Notes: generated by a model from the sequence alone, not told the origin. Counted from the first letter of the stretch, positions 31,331-44,750 are shown. The stretch: 64,000 bases of DNA from Plantago major (GCA_026545765.1 CM048842.1:67184371-67248370), one strand, 5' to 3'. Translations and numbers: made by a program.

Positions 31331-34300
31331 ATGATTATAATGCAATCTCTTTGTAATGCAACACGTTCCTTCTTCTCCAGTTTTTGTAAAACTTCACTAC
31401 ATGTTATAAGCCGAACATGTTTCCTTATCTGTTGTTGCTACCGTGATCTTGCTTATAGAATCAACTCTTTCTTCCTTCAGCTCTTCTATTTCATCTCACT
31501 TTCGTTCATCGGTTTCGCAATTCTTAAATCCGCAGACACAAGAACCCCGTCGTACGTTCCTAGGAACATGGATTTTTTCTTCACTTCAGTCTCTTCTGTA
31601 ACAGTTTCCAGCATGTCCACTGTCGAAATGGAAGTTTTCTCGAATTCGCAGCTTGTCGCCATGACATTTTTAATGTTCTTGGGCGGTGAAGTGTTCACTT
31701 CTATGGTTGGACTTCATATGAGAAAGTCCAAGATTATTCGTACGTGGAAGAGTGAGGGGCGAGTTACATCGGTTGCAAGTGAGCCCTGCTCGCCCCCTGC
31801 AGTCGATTTGTTTGATCAGATTGAGCTTGGGGTCGTAACTGTGCAGGAACCAGGGCAGGTTTCGCGGTTCCAGTCACATACTGATATTTTTACGAATTAT
31901 AAGCCTTTTATCAAACACGATTCTATCAGGGTTTTGGGTCTAGTCGTTTTGTGGTATCTTATAGTGACCCACATTTTTGGTGTCACTTCTGTCCTGATTT
32001 ATTTCTCTGTTTTCCCGAGTGCAAGAGACGTACTGAGGGACAAGGGGCTTAAAATGTTCACTTTCGCGGTTTTTACCACAGTTTCGACATTTGCTAGTTG
32101 TGGTTTCGTTCCAACTAACGAAAACATGATGGTTTTTAAGAAAAATTCTGGCCTGTTGTGGATTCTTATGCCACAGGTCCTTATGGGAAACACATTGTTT
32201 CCTTCTTGTTTGCGATTTTCTATTTGGGTTTTGGGTAAAAAGTTCAAGAAAGCAGAGGTGAAATATTTGTTGAAGAATTCATCAGAAATTGGATACCTGC
32301 ATTTGCTGCCTGGATTGCATTCTTTGCTACTTGCAGCGACAGTTTTCGGGTTTATCTTGTTAGGATTTGTCATATTTTGTGCCTTGGAGTGGAATTCCGC
32401 AGCATTGGATGGACTCAATGCGTACGAGAAGCTAGTTGGAGTGATTTTTCAATGTGTTAACGCGAGGCACACGGGAGAAACAATTGTTGATCTTTCAACT
32501 ATCGCCCCCGCGATCTTGGCGTTCTTCATCGTCTTGATGTTAGTATTCTTTCTTTCTTTCAATTCTCGCCGCGCAATTATGATTTATGTGATTATCATCG
32601 TACACACTTAGTTTTAAAAATGAGAATTGAAACAGACGGAATAGTTTTTGTTATTGACGGCAGGGTAAAGTGTATCATATTTATAGTACTTTTAATCTTT
32701 ACCCCGTCGTCAACAAAACAGATCTTCATAAATCAATTCCCATAAATGTTTGGCTAGACCCGACTACAGCCGTGTGACCGGCGAATGTACTCCAGGATTG
32801 AAATTTGCATTTATTATTATTCATGTGAAAATCCTTAGAGGCATCCAAGTCCCAACACTACTGGCCTACTTATCTAAGGTTAGATATATCATTTAAGATT
32901 AAAAAAAGAAAATTAAAAAAATCCTATTTTCATTGAAGTTATTTTATTTATATATCCATAAGGCAAAGAAGCTCAGAAATTGAGTCAATCACTCATTCTC
33001 GATACTAGATGTAAGAATCTAACTGGTTTGAAATTGTCTGTTTAATCAATTATTCATCTTTGGTGTTGAAAATTTTATCCAGTTCAATGTACCTTAGTAT
33101 TTTATGTTCATTATTGGTTGATAGTGCCAGAGTACTAATTGAATTTATGTATTCTATATAAGTTGCATTATAAATTACTTTAATGAAATCAAGCCACATG
33201 GCCATATGCTGATATGGTTTTTTTTTATCGGAATTAATATAGAAATAGCCCTTTTTCATTTTTAATACTACTTACTCCATTTCAGAAAAAGTGTTACATT
33301 TTATTACTATATTGTATCGTTTGATCGCGATTTCTTTAACGATATTAATAAATAAATTATTAAAATTATATAATGAAAATTTAGTAATTAAATTTTTATT
33401 TTATGATTTTATTAAATTATTTACTATTATCGTTTATGAGTAATTTGTCAAACTCAAAACGATTGATCGATCAAAAAGTAAAATGTAATAATTTTTCTGA
33501 AATGAATGAGATGTAAAGAAAGATATAAGAAAAGTGTTATAAAAGTATGAAATCAATATGATTTTACTCCATTGTTATGCTCTATATATCTCAAGTCCCA
33601 TTTGTTGTACTAGTAAGTAATATAATTAACTAGTTCTGGTCTAGTTGTATAAAGTTATTAACATGATTCTTCAACAGGTATCTTCCACCGTATACTTCAT
33701 TTCTGCCTGCAAAGAAAACTGAAAATTACCAAAGCGAAGAAATTCGAAAAAAAAGACGAACAGGAGAAAACTTCATACTCTCACAACTCTCCTACATAGC
33801 CATTTTCATAGTCTTGATTTGCATCACGGAGAGGAGAAGCCTCAAAGATGATCCTATCAACTTTAGCATATCGAATATCATTCTAGAAGTCATAAGGTAC
33901 TATATAATCAAACGGAAAAAAGCATTTTACTTGCTGAAGTTTGATAAATTATGCGAAATGCCCCATAAACTCTATAAGTTAGACGGCAAGAAACTTTATA
34001 CATTTGTGCACATTGCCACCTGAAACTTGCATCATGTGTACGATCTGCACCTGTAAATACACGGGCAAAGCATACATATTTAGAAACTTTAGGGCCAAAT
34101 CACAACCCTACTTTTTTCAGGGGACATCATGAATGTATAAAAATTAGGGGCAAATCACAATTCTGGGCATTTGAACAAATGGTTTCCTCTCTTATTTCTC
34201 TTAATTTAGAATGAATTACTAAATCTATAGTTAATTTGAAATAAATAATTGCAGTGCGTACGGAAATGTGGGTTTTACAACGGGCTATGGTTGTGCTCGT

Positions 34301-34453
34301 CAAGTGAACGGAGATCCAAGCTGTGTTGACAAATGGTACGGATTTGCTGGAAAATGGAGTGATGAGGGTAAAGTGGTCCTTATAATTGTGATGATTTTCG
34401 GAAGACTGAAGAAGTTCAATATGAACGGAGGCCAAACATGGAAGCTAATGTAA
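31331..34453 (+). CDS. HKT1: Class I HKT sodium transporter (HKT1-like)
   Basis: Three exons, 31331-32538, 33678-33896 and 34255-34453, join cleanly to 541 codons plus stop; the introns are TTGAT|GTTAGT...CAACAG, CATAAG|GTACTA...TTGCAG. HKT proteins carry Na+ (class I) across the plasma membrane with four pore loops; in Arabidopsis HKT1 unloads Na+ from xylem sap. Pore loops seen: [13 protein letters not shown] (about 89-101, Ser in the filter, hence class I), [18 protein letters not shown] (about 249-266), [17 protein letters not shown] (about 373-389) and [14 protein letters not shown] (about 476-489). The later three have Gly, giving the S-G-G-G pattern. The C-terminus [17 protein letters not shown] is typical. 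Length and exon pattern fit the family. An alternative start is Met4. No break is seen. A MULE end lies 130 bp upstream. Confidence 0.93.
33275..33510. mobile_element. Stowaway-like MITE in HKT intron 1
   Basis: The left end CTCCATTTCAGAAAAAGTG (after TA at 33273-33274) matches, inverted, the right end ATTTTTCTGAAATGAATGAG near 33491-33510. The inner word TTACATTTTA is also mirrored. The ~236-bp, AT-rich, non-coding body fits a Tc1/mariner-type MITE. It lies wholly within the intron. Confidence 0.6.
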
Positions 34454-36032
34454 TAATTATTGGAGAATTAATATAACTAACTAAATTTTACATATATTTA
34501 CAAGTTATCTTTAGATTTGATGAGTAGAAATAAGTCCCGATCTTGACTTCACGAATCACAAATTAAAGACTTACTACGTAAATCCGAGGAGAACAATACT
34601 TGAGAATGCAAGCAAAGAAAGATAACACCGAGCACTTACTCCCCCGAGCATGTTTTATCTCCTACAAGGTAATTACAGATCTTCGGACATAACAAAATCC
34701 AATGACACAAGCAGAACTTGGAGCAGGATGTTGGACCTGTGCCCTCATATTGAGTTGCGGTTAAAACATGAATGTCTGGGCAAGCACAAGAACTCCGAGA
34801 GCACGGGCGTTCTATATACTCTTTTGTATCAAAAGGGATCATATAGTTCTAAATGTAACCATTCCCAACTTCGACGGAAGAATGGTTACCACTTAGTTCG
34901 TTGATTAACTAGCACGTTCCAAAAAGGCAATTGCCCCGCATGAGCCGCCCTCGTGATTGGACACATGGTACCGGTTCATTGACAAAGACTCCGTTCAATT
35001 GGAGACTTGTCTCCCATTCAAATCCGATATATAGAAGGACATCTACTGTTATACATCTATGCAATTTATATATCCACTCTCCACAGGTATTTAAACAATA
35101 TAATAAGTCCCACTTTGTTTAGCATTTTACTTTTAAACCTCCCTTGCGTTCTTATTTTCCAGCGTTAGCTTACATCCCTTTACGCTTCACATCGCTCATC
35201 AAACGCCGCAGACGGTTTCTGTGCACCGCTCCGATGAATTCCCCCTACTCACCCACTCGTGGGGAGATGTGTTCTTTTTTCCTCAATCAATATTTATTGG
35301 GAAGATACTCTTCAGCCATGCACAGATCATACACACATCACAGCAACGCCAGACTCACGACGAAATTAGCGCCATCGGCTCAACTGGTGGCTTCGCTTAG
35401 TTCAATAAATTCTTAGCCTCTACGTTGGTGGATGCGATGTAAATTTGTTGAATATGTTTTATGAGATTGGAATGCCTATCATGTGTTCGATTAAATGCTC
35501 GGCTCATTCATTCTGACTTGAAATCAACACAGATGGGGTAGCATAATGTATTTAGCATTTTACTCCCTTATTTTCTACTATCACCATGTCTCCATTTCAT
35601 AAGCTTCAGGTACTTATTTCTGATGCATGTTATTCTTCTCTGCTGAGATTGTTACATGAATGCCAGGTCATGTCATTAAAGTTCACTGGACCTTTTGAGT
35701 TTTAGGCTTCTTGATTAATGTACGTTCGTCAGTGTAGATAACAAGCTACTACATACATATGTGACAAGAGATTTCATTTAAAATTGTAATCTTTACGTAT
35801 TATTACTGGTGGTCTTTGCAAGTAGTTGGAGTCATATGGTAACTTCAAGCACAATAGCCACTGTTATTTACATCTATATTGTTTGTTACTCTTAAATTAG
35901 TATTCAATGAACATGAAGACGCTTTTGTATCACGCTAGAGATTGACCTTGATCAATTGTTTTTAAAATTCAAATCCTTGCTCTTATAGTGAATGTCCACT
36001 TAACTATATATGCTGCTTGATGTAATTGACAG
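34454..36032. other. Intergenic sequence, no recognised gene
   Basis: The 34510-35440 part has LTR-like features (GATATATAGAAGGAC near 35026, mixed GC) but I find no matching pair, PBS or coding sequence. Short ORFs here (for example 35144-35416) resemble nothing I know. 35440-36032 is ordinary AT-rich sequence leading to the orphan exon. Confidence 0.4.
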
Positions 36033-36127
36033 GCTAGAAGGATACTTGCCAAATTAGATATATATTGGAAGTTCACAAATGCATTGGCAATTGCTGTCAT
36101 AGTATTTCTGGTTGGATTTGCTGCGAG
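36033..36127 (+). pseudogene. Orphan exon resembling a lung-seven-transmembrane receptor family protein
   Basis: Between a TTGACAG acceptor and a GAG|GTAATG donor the frame reads ARRILAKLDIYWKFTNAL then AIAVIVFLVGFAAR. The KL..Y.KFTNALA.AV pattern resembles a transmembrane exon of plant LU7TM-type membrane proteins. I find no neighbouring exons of that family within several kilobases, so this is likely a stranded gene fragment. The identification rests on about 30 residues. Confidence 0.4.
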
Positions 36128-36240
36128 GTAATGTTGGCTTTCTACTTTTTATGAGTCTATGCCCATCATTTTGTTTAACCTCTATCGGAAATAGCAGAGG
36201 ATAACCAAGGTTAACATATTCATACAAAGCGAAGTCATAA

Positions 36241-36637
36241 CAAAAGACCTTGTACACGTAATGGATCTTGAAGTACTATTTCGGCATCTCCCTGACCAAA
36301 TCCACCAACATTTGGATTACTGGTTAATGGTTGATCCAATTTGATGGATTCACCCTCGGAAACAAGAAGTTCCGGTCCTGGAGGGATAATATCAACCACT
36401 TGACGTCCATCCGACGGATCAGTGATGGATATTTCATATCCTCCCTTTTCTTTTCGTATGATTTTACTTGCTATACCCGCTCCCGTCGCATTATAAACTG
36501 TATTGTTACTCTTGCTTCCGTCGGGATAAATCTGACCCCTTCCCCTATTCCCCCCTACGTATATAGGATATTTTAAGAAGTGAACATCTTTCTTAGTAGC
36601 GGGGTCGGGAGAAAGAATAGGAAAGGTGATTTCATAG
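36241..36637 (-). pseudogene. petA: Nuclear copy of chloroplast petA (cytochrome f) fragment
   Basis: On the minus strand the frame reads [20 protein letters not shown], then [40 protein letters not shown] and [20 protein letters not shown] before RVQGLL. This is the central-to-late lumenal part of cytochrome f, a haem protein of the photosynthetic b6f complex encoded in the plastid. Both ends break off inside the gene: before YEITF and just before the C-terminal membrane anchor. A plastid-derived insertion in the nucleus (NUPT) is the simplest reading. The frame is still open over the fragment, so the transfer may be fairly recent. Confidence 0.9.
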
Positions 36638-38873
36638 GTTGGATCTTCGCTATGTGATGTCATGTGAGCTACAAGAAGAGGCCATACATCTGAAGTCATT
36701 TCTGGGAATTAACTATATTAGACTTTTTGTGTGTAGATTGTTTAAAAATTCCTTCCTCTTTGTTAGAATAATGTGTGTCCGTTTGTCAAGATTCCTCTGA
36801 AGATACTATAGTCTTACTTTCAGAAATATTTGAAGGCTCTTTTCGGCCATGATTGCACTCCCATCTTCTCTTATATATACTAATAATTCTAGCCATACAT
36901 GGGATTGGTTTCTTCAGGTCCAGGCGGCTACAATACCGAATCAAACTTGACTTGTTTGGCATCTATTCTTGGTGTTTGTGGAATAACTGAAACATGATTG
37001 CGCATGGCCAAGTTGCATGATCCTGAAGGTTATATTGTTTGGAGTCTTCAGACTAGGGATTTACATCAAAGATTGACGGAAACAAGGTACCACTCTGCTC
37101 CCCCTCGACCACTTGAATTGCCAGACATGCGGACTATATTACGAACTATCAGGTGGAAATATTGTTGGATGCCTCTTTATCAGAATTTCCAGAGTCAACT
37201 GGTTTGGGTATAGAGAAGAGAAATTCTAATGACCTATTATGTTTTAGCCTAGAATGTGCACGCATCATGTCCAATTGTGAATCCAGAATTTGCTAGCTGT
37301 GGCAATAAAATTGAAGTATCGTGTTGAAATATTTTGAGTACAAGTATCAATCTGTCAAAATTTTGGTAGTAAATCATAAAATGCTTTATGTATTTTCCTA
37401 TCCCAACTAAAGTTGTGAACATTACACTATTCAAATAGTGTTAATAATTACATCTATAATTATATATGTGGGCACAATGCAAGTGTAATCATATATGGGC
37501 GCTAATCGCGGTGCACCAACTCTAATATATTAATAATAATAGATACTACCCTTAAAACTAGTCAGCTTACTCGATTGTTAAGTATTGACCGGCTTTATCT
37601 GAAACAAACCGGCTTAAAAGGGAGTAACCCTTCAATCCATATATATAGGCAACTAGAGCTGAAAGAGGACTCTTGCTATGAGGAATTATATTTATAAAGA
37701 TTGATGAAGTATATTATAGTATCATTACTTTCTTCCAAAGATGTTGAAATAAATTATGAATGCATGTCTTAAAAAATAAACTATATAAAAATTAGAATGA
37801 TTTAATTAAATATACAAGGTATGAGACCGCATTTCATGTTAATAAAATTATCAATGTTATTAATCAAAACATATATGTTGTCAACGTTGGTGTTTATGTA
37901 TTTTGTTAACAACATAAATATTTTAATTAATAACATCGATGATGTTTTTGACAATTTAGGTCAGTCTCTAGATAAATTATCAATAGACAATCTTTAAGGA
38001 GACTTAATTACTCTAGTTTAAAAAATGTAAGGTTGAATGAGTGAAAGTATGAGAGACAATGAATAAAATATGAGATAGTGCGAATTAATAAAGTATGATT
38101 TTTCATTTAATATATGAGGATGCATTGAGATAAATAATAAATAAAAATAAGGAAGTTGTGATTGGGACGAATGAGATATAGTATCAATAGCGGATTCATA
38201 AAATAAATTTTTGGACGAGCTTACTTTATGGATAAATTAAAAATAACCAACCTAAATGCTATATCTAAATTAAATTTAAATATATTAAAAAGCTAAATAT
38301 TATCATATTATATATATGGTACTTCCTCCGTCCCGGAACAAGTTTCCCACTTTGACTTTTTGCAGTCAAACTTTTCCAACTTTGACTACGAATTAATCTT
38401 AAACCGCAAATGTAAAATATTAAATTAAATCCATATATATTTTAAAAGTGATGATATATCTTAAAGGAGAAGCATGCCATATAGGACAACATCCTATGTG
38501 GCAAATTCTAGACCAAAACAATTGATTTATTAATATTCCTATTTTCATGGAAAAATTCTACCATTCATAAATTCTACCATCTAATTTGTATATCCCTGCT
38601 CCAAATATTCTTCAACTGAATCTGTTCTTCTCCTATCCCAAAAGGATTCTATTTGTCTTATTTAAAAGGAGAAAATTTCTTCCTTCTATTTTTTATAACA
38701 GAAAACGTTTACAATGCTTGATTATTATTACCCATAAAATAAAATGAATAGAAAAATATTATTACACAAAATAAGTCTGTGTAATTCCGTAATAATACCA
38801 CCAATTAATTGAATTTTGACTCATTGATTAATTATTTTAAAACTTTGTCTAGACAGTTCAATTATTTAGCTAT

Positions 38874-38962
<89 letters not shown>

Positions 38963-39025
38963 ATTCTAAGTTAAAAAACCTGAAACCACTTATTTGGAGA
39001 AAAAATAAAATGTATTGATTCTATG
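36638..39025. other. Intergenic sequence with MITE end and AT repeats
   Basis: A plus frame at 36998-37213 (LHDPEGYIVWSLQTRDLHQR) looks protein-like but is not recognised and has no family neighbours. Near 38326, CTTCCTCCGTCCCGGAAC is a Stowaway-type end without a visible partner. A long AT run occupies 38877-38960. The rest is AT-rich without genes. Confidence 0.5.
38877..38960. repeat. (AT)n microsatellite
   Basis: A pure AT run of about 84 bp, 70 bp left of the Tat element insertion. Confidence 0.92.
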
Positions 39026-39030
39026 TGTAC

Positions 39031-39957
39031 TGTTGATACGGAAATATGTCCAATCCGTCATAAAGGACCTAGGAACGAATCCTAAGGCGTCCTAAGTCAT
39101 CCAAAGGATCCGAGGCACTTTAGTCCGAGCCAGTGGTCCGATCCGGGCAGACCATCCATGGTCCGACCCACCCTAAAAGAAAGGGACAAAGGATTTGGAC
39201 CTGCAAGGCGACCCGAACCCCAGTCCGACCCACTCGTCCGAGCCTCCCAGGAAAGGAGCATAGTGCTAAGTCAGTACCCTCTCCGACCCAAGGACTCCGA
39301 TACGGATGTCAACTCGGATCCAGCATGACCATCTCACAAAGCAACCAAGCAAATGGGCACCAAAGAGTGAGGTGTCCGAACCCAGGAGCTCCGAATCGGA
39401 AGAGTCGGACAGACAGGAGAACTTCCTCACCGACGACAGGCCGTCGGATCAGGCATCCTGACCTCTCCCTCCGAACACAGGATCTCGGCGGACTCACATC
39501 CTCAAAAACTCTTCCAATAATGACCAAACTCCCCCTAAAGCCCAAGATGGAATGGGCTAAAACTTCATTATTGGGCTATGGGCCTCATCTTAGCATTGGT
39601 GGCTCAATCCTAGCCGTACACATGGCGCAATCCTAGCAAGGCCTTCCATTTCAATGGTAGCCTATAAATAAGGCACATATCCCCATAAGCAAGGCACTTC
39701 AAGTAAGTCACTTCGAACAAGTCTTCTCGCTAGACACATCACGAGCATTATACAGAGCTGATCCTCAATCACTCTCGAGTACAGTCTCATCCCGGTTTGA
39801 CACTTAGCAAACCGGGCACTAACCCCCACTCAAGTGTGCAGTCCTTGCCGAGTAGTTGTACCGGTTCTACGCCGGTCCTCACCTAGCAAGGAGCCTCTTA
39901 CCTTGGCACCATTTGGAAGAGTCAAATAAATCTCAGTGATTGGGGAGTTACACCTCA
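39031..39957 (+). repeat. 5' LTR of the Tat element
   Basis: It starts TGTTGATACGGAAATATGTC and ends near GGGGAGTTACACCTCA. It contains AGCCTATAAATAAGGC (TATA-like, about 39660). Its partner is 52340-53295. Confidence 0.92.
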
Positions 39958-40316
39958 AAGATTTTGGCGTCGTGGGAATCTTTACAAAAAGTCCCGTTCT
40001 CTTCAGTAATGGCAAGAACAAGAAGGTCCGCAAGAACCAACGCCACTACCATTGGTACGCCAGCTCCGAGACAAAGGGGAAGACCTCCCACTAGAAGAGG
40101 AGGAGTAACAAGAGTCTCGACAAGAGAAGTGGTAAACAATCCAATGGCCATACCGCTAGTCTTTCTTCTGACGAGGAGAGAGCCATTAATCCACCAGTAA
40201 GGGTTCAAACACTTGGGGATGAAGGACAGGTTCCTCCGTCAGGAACACATGGTCCTCCCCCAGGTAGAAACTTTACCCTCCCAAATGGACAGATCATTCG
40301 TCCTAGTGAATTTGGA

Positions 40317-41860
40317 ATGAATGAGAATCAGTTTGGCCTCTTACTCACCACTATTCAAGGGTGTTTCGGATCAAACAACCTCCAGCCTCCTCAGCCCACC
40401 CCGCCTACGCCAATCCCAAGGCAAGATGAACCCGCTCAGTCGAGAAATGAGCACCGTCCGATCCAACAAAGGCTGGGGGAGCAAGCTCAACCAGAAGATC
40501 TGAGACATCTTCTCAATAGGAGAGCCGCTGCTTCCCATGAACAACGAGGAAGAAGTCCAGAAGTGCAGTGAAGTGGGAACCAACATGAGAGCTCAACAAC
40601 AAGTGCCTAGGATCAAATGGCGAAAGCACCCGATTGTTCCAATCAATGATCTCCTCGATGTAGCCATCAACCCTGTGGATGGTGAAAGACCGACAATGGC
40701 GTATCTACCTCCAATGAAGGCCTTGAAACACAAATTGCCACCTTGACGGCAGATGGTCAAAGCATGAGAAGGTGGTAGTTAAAACTCCCAACCCTTTGTG
40801 CGATGAGATCGAAAAGAAAAGCGCCCGATTGTGTTATCCCAAACCTTGAGCATTACTATGGAGATACTTGCCTGTAGGGCATCTTACTAGTAATGAAGTA
40901 AGATGGAAAGCAATGGACTCAACGACAACATGAAAGTTCTCAACTTTTCCACCACACTCTTTGGAGAAGCAATGGATTGGTGGACCTCACTACCCAATGG
41001 TTACATCAAATCATATGCGGACGTCGCCTCCCTTTTCCTAAAAAGGTTTGAGAAGGCGAAAAGAAGGAAGAGATCAGTTGAGCACCTGGCTGGCATAATC
41101 CAGAGAGAGAGCATGAGGACCTCAGAACCTTCCTTGATCGCTTCAACGCTGAAGTACGACAGGTAGAACCTCATAGCATCAAAGAGCGGGTCCGACACCT
41201 CTATGCCAACACTTATAATGATGAGCTTAGAAGGAAGCTTTCTAACGAAGAAATCACCACTAAAAAGTACTTGGAAGAAATCTGCGAAGGAGTCTTGTAT
41301 GGAGAAGATTACCGAAGGAATGTCCCGATAAGAGCAGGGATCAAGAAGGGAAAAGAACAAGTACGACAGGAACCCCCTCCTCGTCAAGGGAAGTTCGAGC
41401 AAAAAAGAGATCTCAGAGATAGAAAAGAATTCCACAGAGAAAGAACTCCACCCAGGAGGTTTGCCGAGTATACTCGCCTCAACAGACCAAGATCCGACAT
41501 CTTGGCTTCTATTGTTGAGAAGGACTTGGATATACAATGGCCTAAACCAGTCAAGAGCAGCAAGAAGAGTAAATTCTCTAAAGATTACTGTAGGTTCCAC
41601 AAACAGAAAGGTCACCCAACTGAGGATTGCATCCAGTTGAAAACAGAAATTGAAAGGCTAGTGAGAAGTGGGAAGTTGAAAGAACCACCAGTTGAAGATG
41701 AGCCCTCCAGGCATAGAAGGAATGAGCAAAGAAGAGAGGAGCGTGGTTCTGAACCTCCGACAGGATCTTTACCACCACCTCCCGCCGAAATCCCACCTCG
41801 GCAGGCCCAAAGATATCAAGGTTACCGCGAAGAGACAGAAATGGAGAATCTCCCCTACAG
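40317..41860 (+). pseudogene. Tat element gag region
   Basis: The fossil gag is marked by the retrotransposon gag core (NFSTTLFGEAMDWWTSLPNG, about 40945-41005) and a CCHC-like zinc knuckle (YCRFHKQKGHPTEDC, about 41588-41632) with basic flanks. Gag would form the virus-like particle. It is broken. Confidence 0.75.
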
Positions 41861-42049
41861 TGGAGTTATCAACGCCATTGCAGGAGGACCAACGGGGGGA
41901 GATAGCAGAAATGCAAGGGAAAGGACCGCGCAACACTTAAGAAATAACGACAGGGCTTACGGTCCACCAGCTTTGAAAGGCACAAATGCAATCACCTTTG
42001 ACGATAGCGAGATCCCCCCACCAACGTCTGGCGGAGGAGATCTCAAGGA

Positions 42050-44750
42050 GCCCGATGTCCCTTTGGTTGTTTCTCTAGTGATTGCCACTTACAAAGTCAA
42101 CAAGGTGCTAATCGACACAGGAAGCTCCTCCAATGTCCTATCCAAAAGGACTGTTGAGCAAATGCATCTGGGGCAAATACAATATGGACGAGTATATACC
42201 TCATTAGTAGGTTTTGGAGGGTCTGTAGTACGTCCCATTGGAAGTATACCACTGCAAGTCTCCATGGGCACTTTTCCGACAAGAGTGACCCAGACTATCC
42301 TCTTTGTGGTAGTAGATAGTACCTTCAACTATAACGCGATCTTGGGTCGCCCGGGACTTAACCAATTCAGAGCAATCGCTTCTCCCCTACACAACAGGGT
42401 GAAGTTTCCAATCCCGAATGGCGTAGGGGAAGAAACGGGCAACATTAGAGAAGCCTGGGAATGCTACATCATGTCAACCAGAGGAGCCACAGAACCTGTC
42501 CTTTCGGTCGCTAAGGGCCCTCTTAGCCATTCTCCCATTACTCTAACACCACCAAAGGAAGAGATCGGTATCGGATCGTTCAGAGAGAAGTTCCCCAAGA
42601 CAGCTAGGATAGAATCCCACGAAGCCTTGAAAGAAGTCCAACTGGTCGAAGGAAATCCGGAGAAAACAACTCGGATTGGAACAGAGATAAGTACGGAAGT
42701 AGAGCGGAAGCTCATCGCCTGCCTTCGGGACAATCGCGACATCTTTGCTTGGGGCACAGATGATCTCAAGGGGATAGACCCAAGGATCACAGTTCACCGT
42801 CTGAACATGGATCCTACGGTCAAGCACATCCGCCAAAAGAGGAAAGACTTTGGACGATTGAGGATGCTATCATAGCGGGAGGTTGACAAGTTGATGAAAG
42901 GTGTCATATCGAAGAAGTCAGATACTCTGATTGGGTCTGCAACGTGGTCCTCGTTGAAAAAGCTCCAGGAAAGTGGAGAATGTGCAATGACTTCACCAGA
43001 CTCAACAAGTTTTGTCCAAAAGATCCCTATCCATTGCCACGCATAGACCAGCTGGTTGATTCCACTGCAGGATGTGCACTTCTAAGCTTCATGGATGCAT
43101 ACCAAGGCTTCTACCAAATTAGGATGGCTCAAGAAGACATCAAGAAAACGGCATTCTTTGTGGCCGGAGGAGTCTATTGCTTCAAGGTCATGCCCTTTGG
43201 CCTCAAGAATGCAGGAGCTACTTACCAACGGCTGGTAAATAAGATGTTCAAGAAAGAATTGGGAAAAACCATGGAAGTCTATGTGGATGACATGCTTGTG
43301 AAAATCAAGACTGAAGAGGAGCACATCGAACACCTCAACAATTGCTTTTCTATTCTCTGGAAATATGGAATGAAGCTGAACCCGGAAAAGTGCACTTTCA
43401 GGGTAAAAGGAGGAAAATTCCTTGGTTACATGGTCACAGAAAGAGGCATCAGCGCTAACCCAGAGAAAATAAAGGCAATCATAGATCTACCACAGCCCAA
43501 AACTGTCAATGAAGTTCAAAAACTTCTAGGAAAGGTGATGGCGTTGAGCCGTTTCATCTCCAGGTCCGCCGAGAAGAACCTTCCCTTCTTTAAGATCTTA
43601 CGAAAAGGAAATAAGTTCGAGTGGACAAAGGAATGCGAAGAGGCCCTGGAAAACTTGAAAAAGTATCTCCTCTCGCCGCCCCTTCTGTCTAAACCCATGG
43701 AGGATGAAACCCTTTACCTTTATTTGGCCACCACTGATGAAGCAATGAGTTCTGTACTGGTACGGCTACAAGACAACGAGCATTTACCAATTTACTATTT
43801 GAGCAAAGCTCTTGTAGGCTCCGAAGCCAGATATGTCAAGGTTGAGAAGCTCGCCTTCGCATTGGTTTACACTGAACGGCGACTGAAGCCTTACTTCAAG
43901 TCGCATCGGATTGTGGTCCTTACAAATGAGCCACTCAAACATGTCTTGGAAAACCAGATCACCAGACGCCTATCCAAATGGGCTATTGAGCTAAGTGAAT
44001 ATGATATTGGCTACCAAGCCCCATCTGCCAAGAAAGCACAAGTCCTGGCCGACTTCCTGGTAGACTATCCAGAGAAAGCAGAAAAGGAGAACGAAAACTC
44101 CCAGGAAAAGGATAATCATGTGGTGATAGCCCAGATCAAGGAATCAAGTGGAGAGAAAGAGACTGAAGAAACACAAAGAGGTAGCATCCAGCCTAAGACT
44201 CAGTATCGCCAACCTATGGATGATTCACTGAGAGTAAGGCACATGTTTCTTTTGGACGAAGAACTCAATATCTCAACGACTGCATCTTCCGACAAGAAGT
44301 AAGGTTGAGAAAGCACTCACTCCCCACTCTAGGAGGAAAGGAAGGAAACAAAGAATGTTGGACATTACAAGTGGATGGATCATCAACCGGACGGTTGGGA
44401 GGAATAGGAATTTTCCTTGAAAGTCCTGAAGGAGCCAAGCTTGAGTACGCCATCACCCTCAACTTTAAGGTGACGAACAACGAGGCCGAGTATGAAGCAC
44501 TTATCACAGGCCTAAGAATGGCGAAAGCCCTTCAGGTAAAAAGAATCAAAGCCTACACCGACTCGCAGCTCGTACAATCCCAGTTCTCCGGGTCCTTTAC
44601 CACCAAAGGACCTAACATGATCAAATACTTGGAACTCCTCAAAAAAGAGGTTGAGCACTTTGAAGAATTTACTCTCGACCAATTCCACAGAGAGTGGAAT
44701 GAAAAAGCCGACGCTCTCAATGCGCCTCAGCCTTAGGAGCTTTGGACACA
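42050..44750 (+). pseudogene. Tat element protease, reverse transcriptase and two RNase H domains
   Basis: Seen in order: aspartic protease (VLIDTGSSSNVL, about 42107), reverse transcriptase (FMDAYQGFYQI near 43090; YVDDMLVK near 43280), the Gypsy RNase H (about 43700-44080) and a second RNase H (LQVDGSSTGRLGGIG near 44365; NNEAEYEALITGL near 44480; YTDSQLV near 44560). The second domain is the archaeal-type RNase H known from Tat/Ogre elements. It is broken in places. Confidence 0.88.

Noticed and set aside
31999-32418. 139-aa minus-strand ORF in the HKT gene
   Set aside because: Opposite the HKT exon 1 pore region; no independent support.
34510-35440. Possible solo LTR
   Set aside because: TATA-like stretch and mixed composition only; no clear ends, pair or target duplication.
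36998-37213. Small host gene
   Set aside because: A 71-aa open frame without recognised family, splice context or neighbours; left as unassigned.
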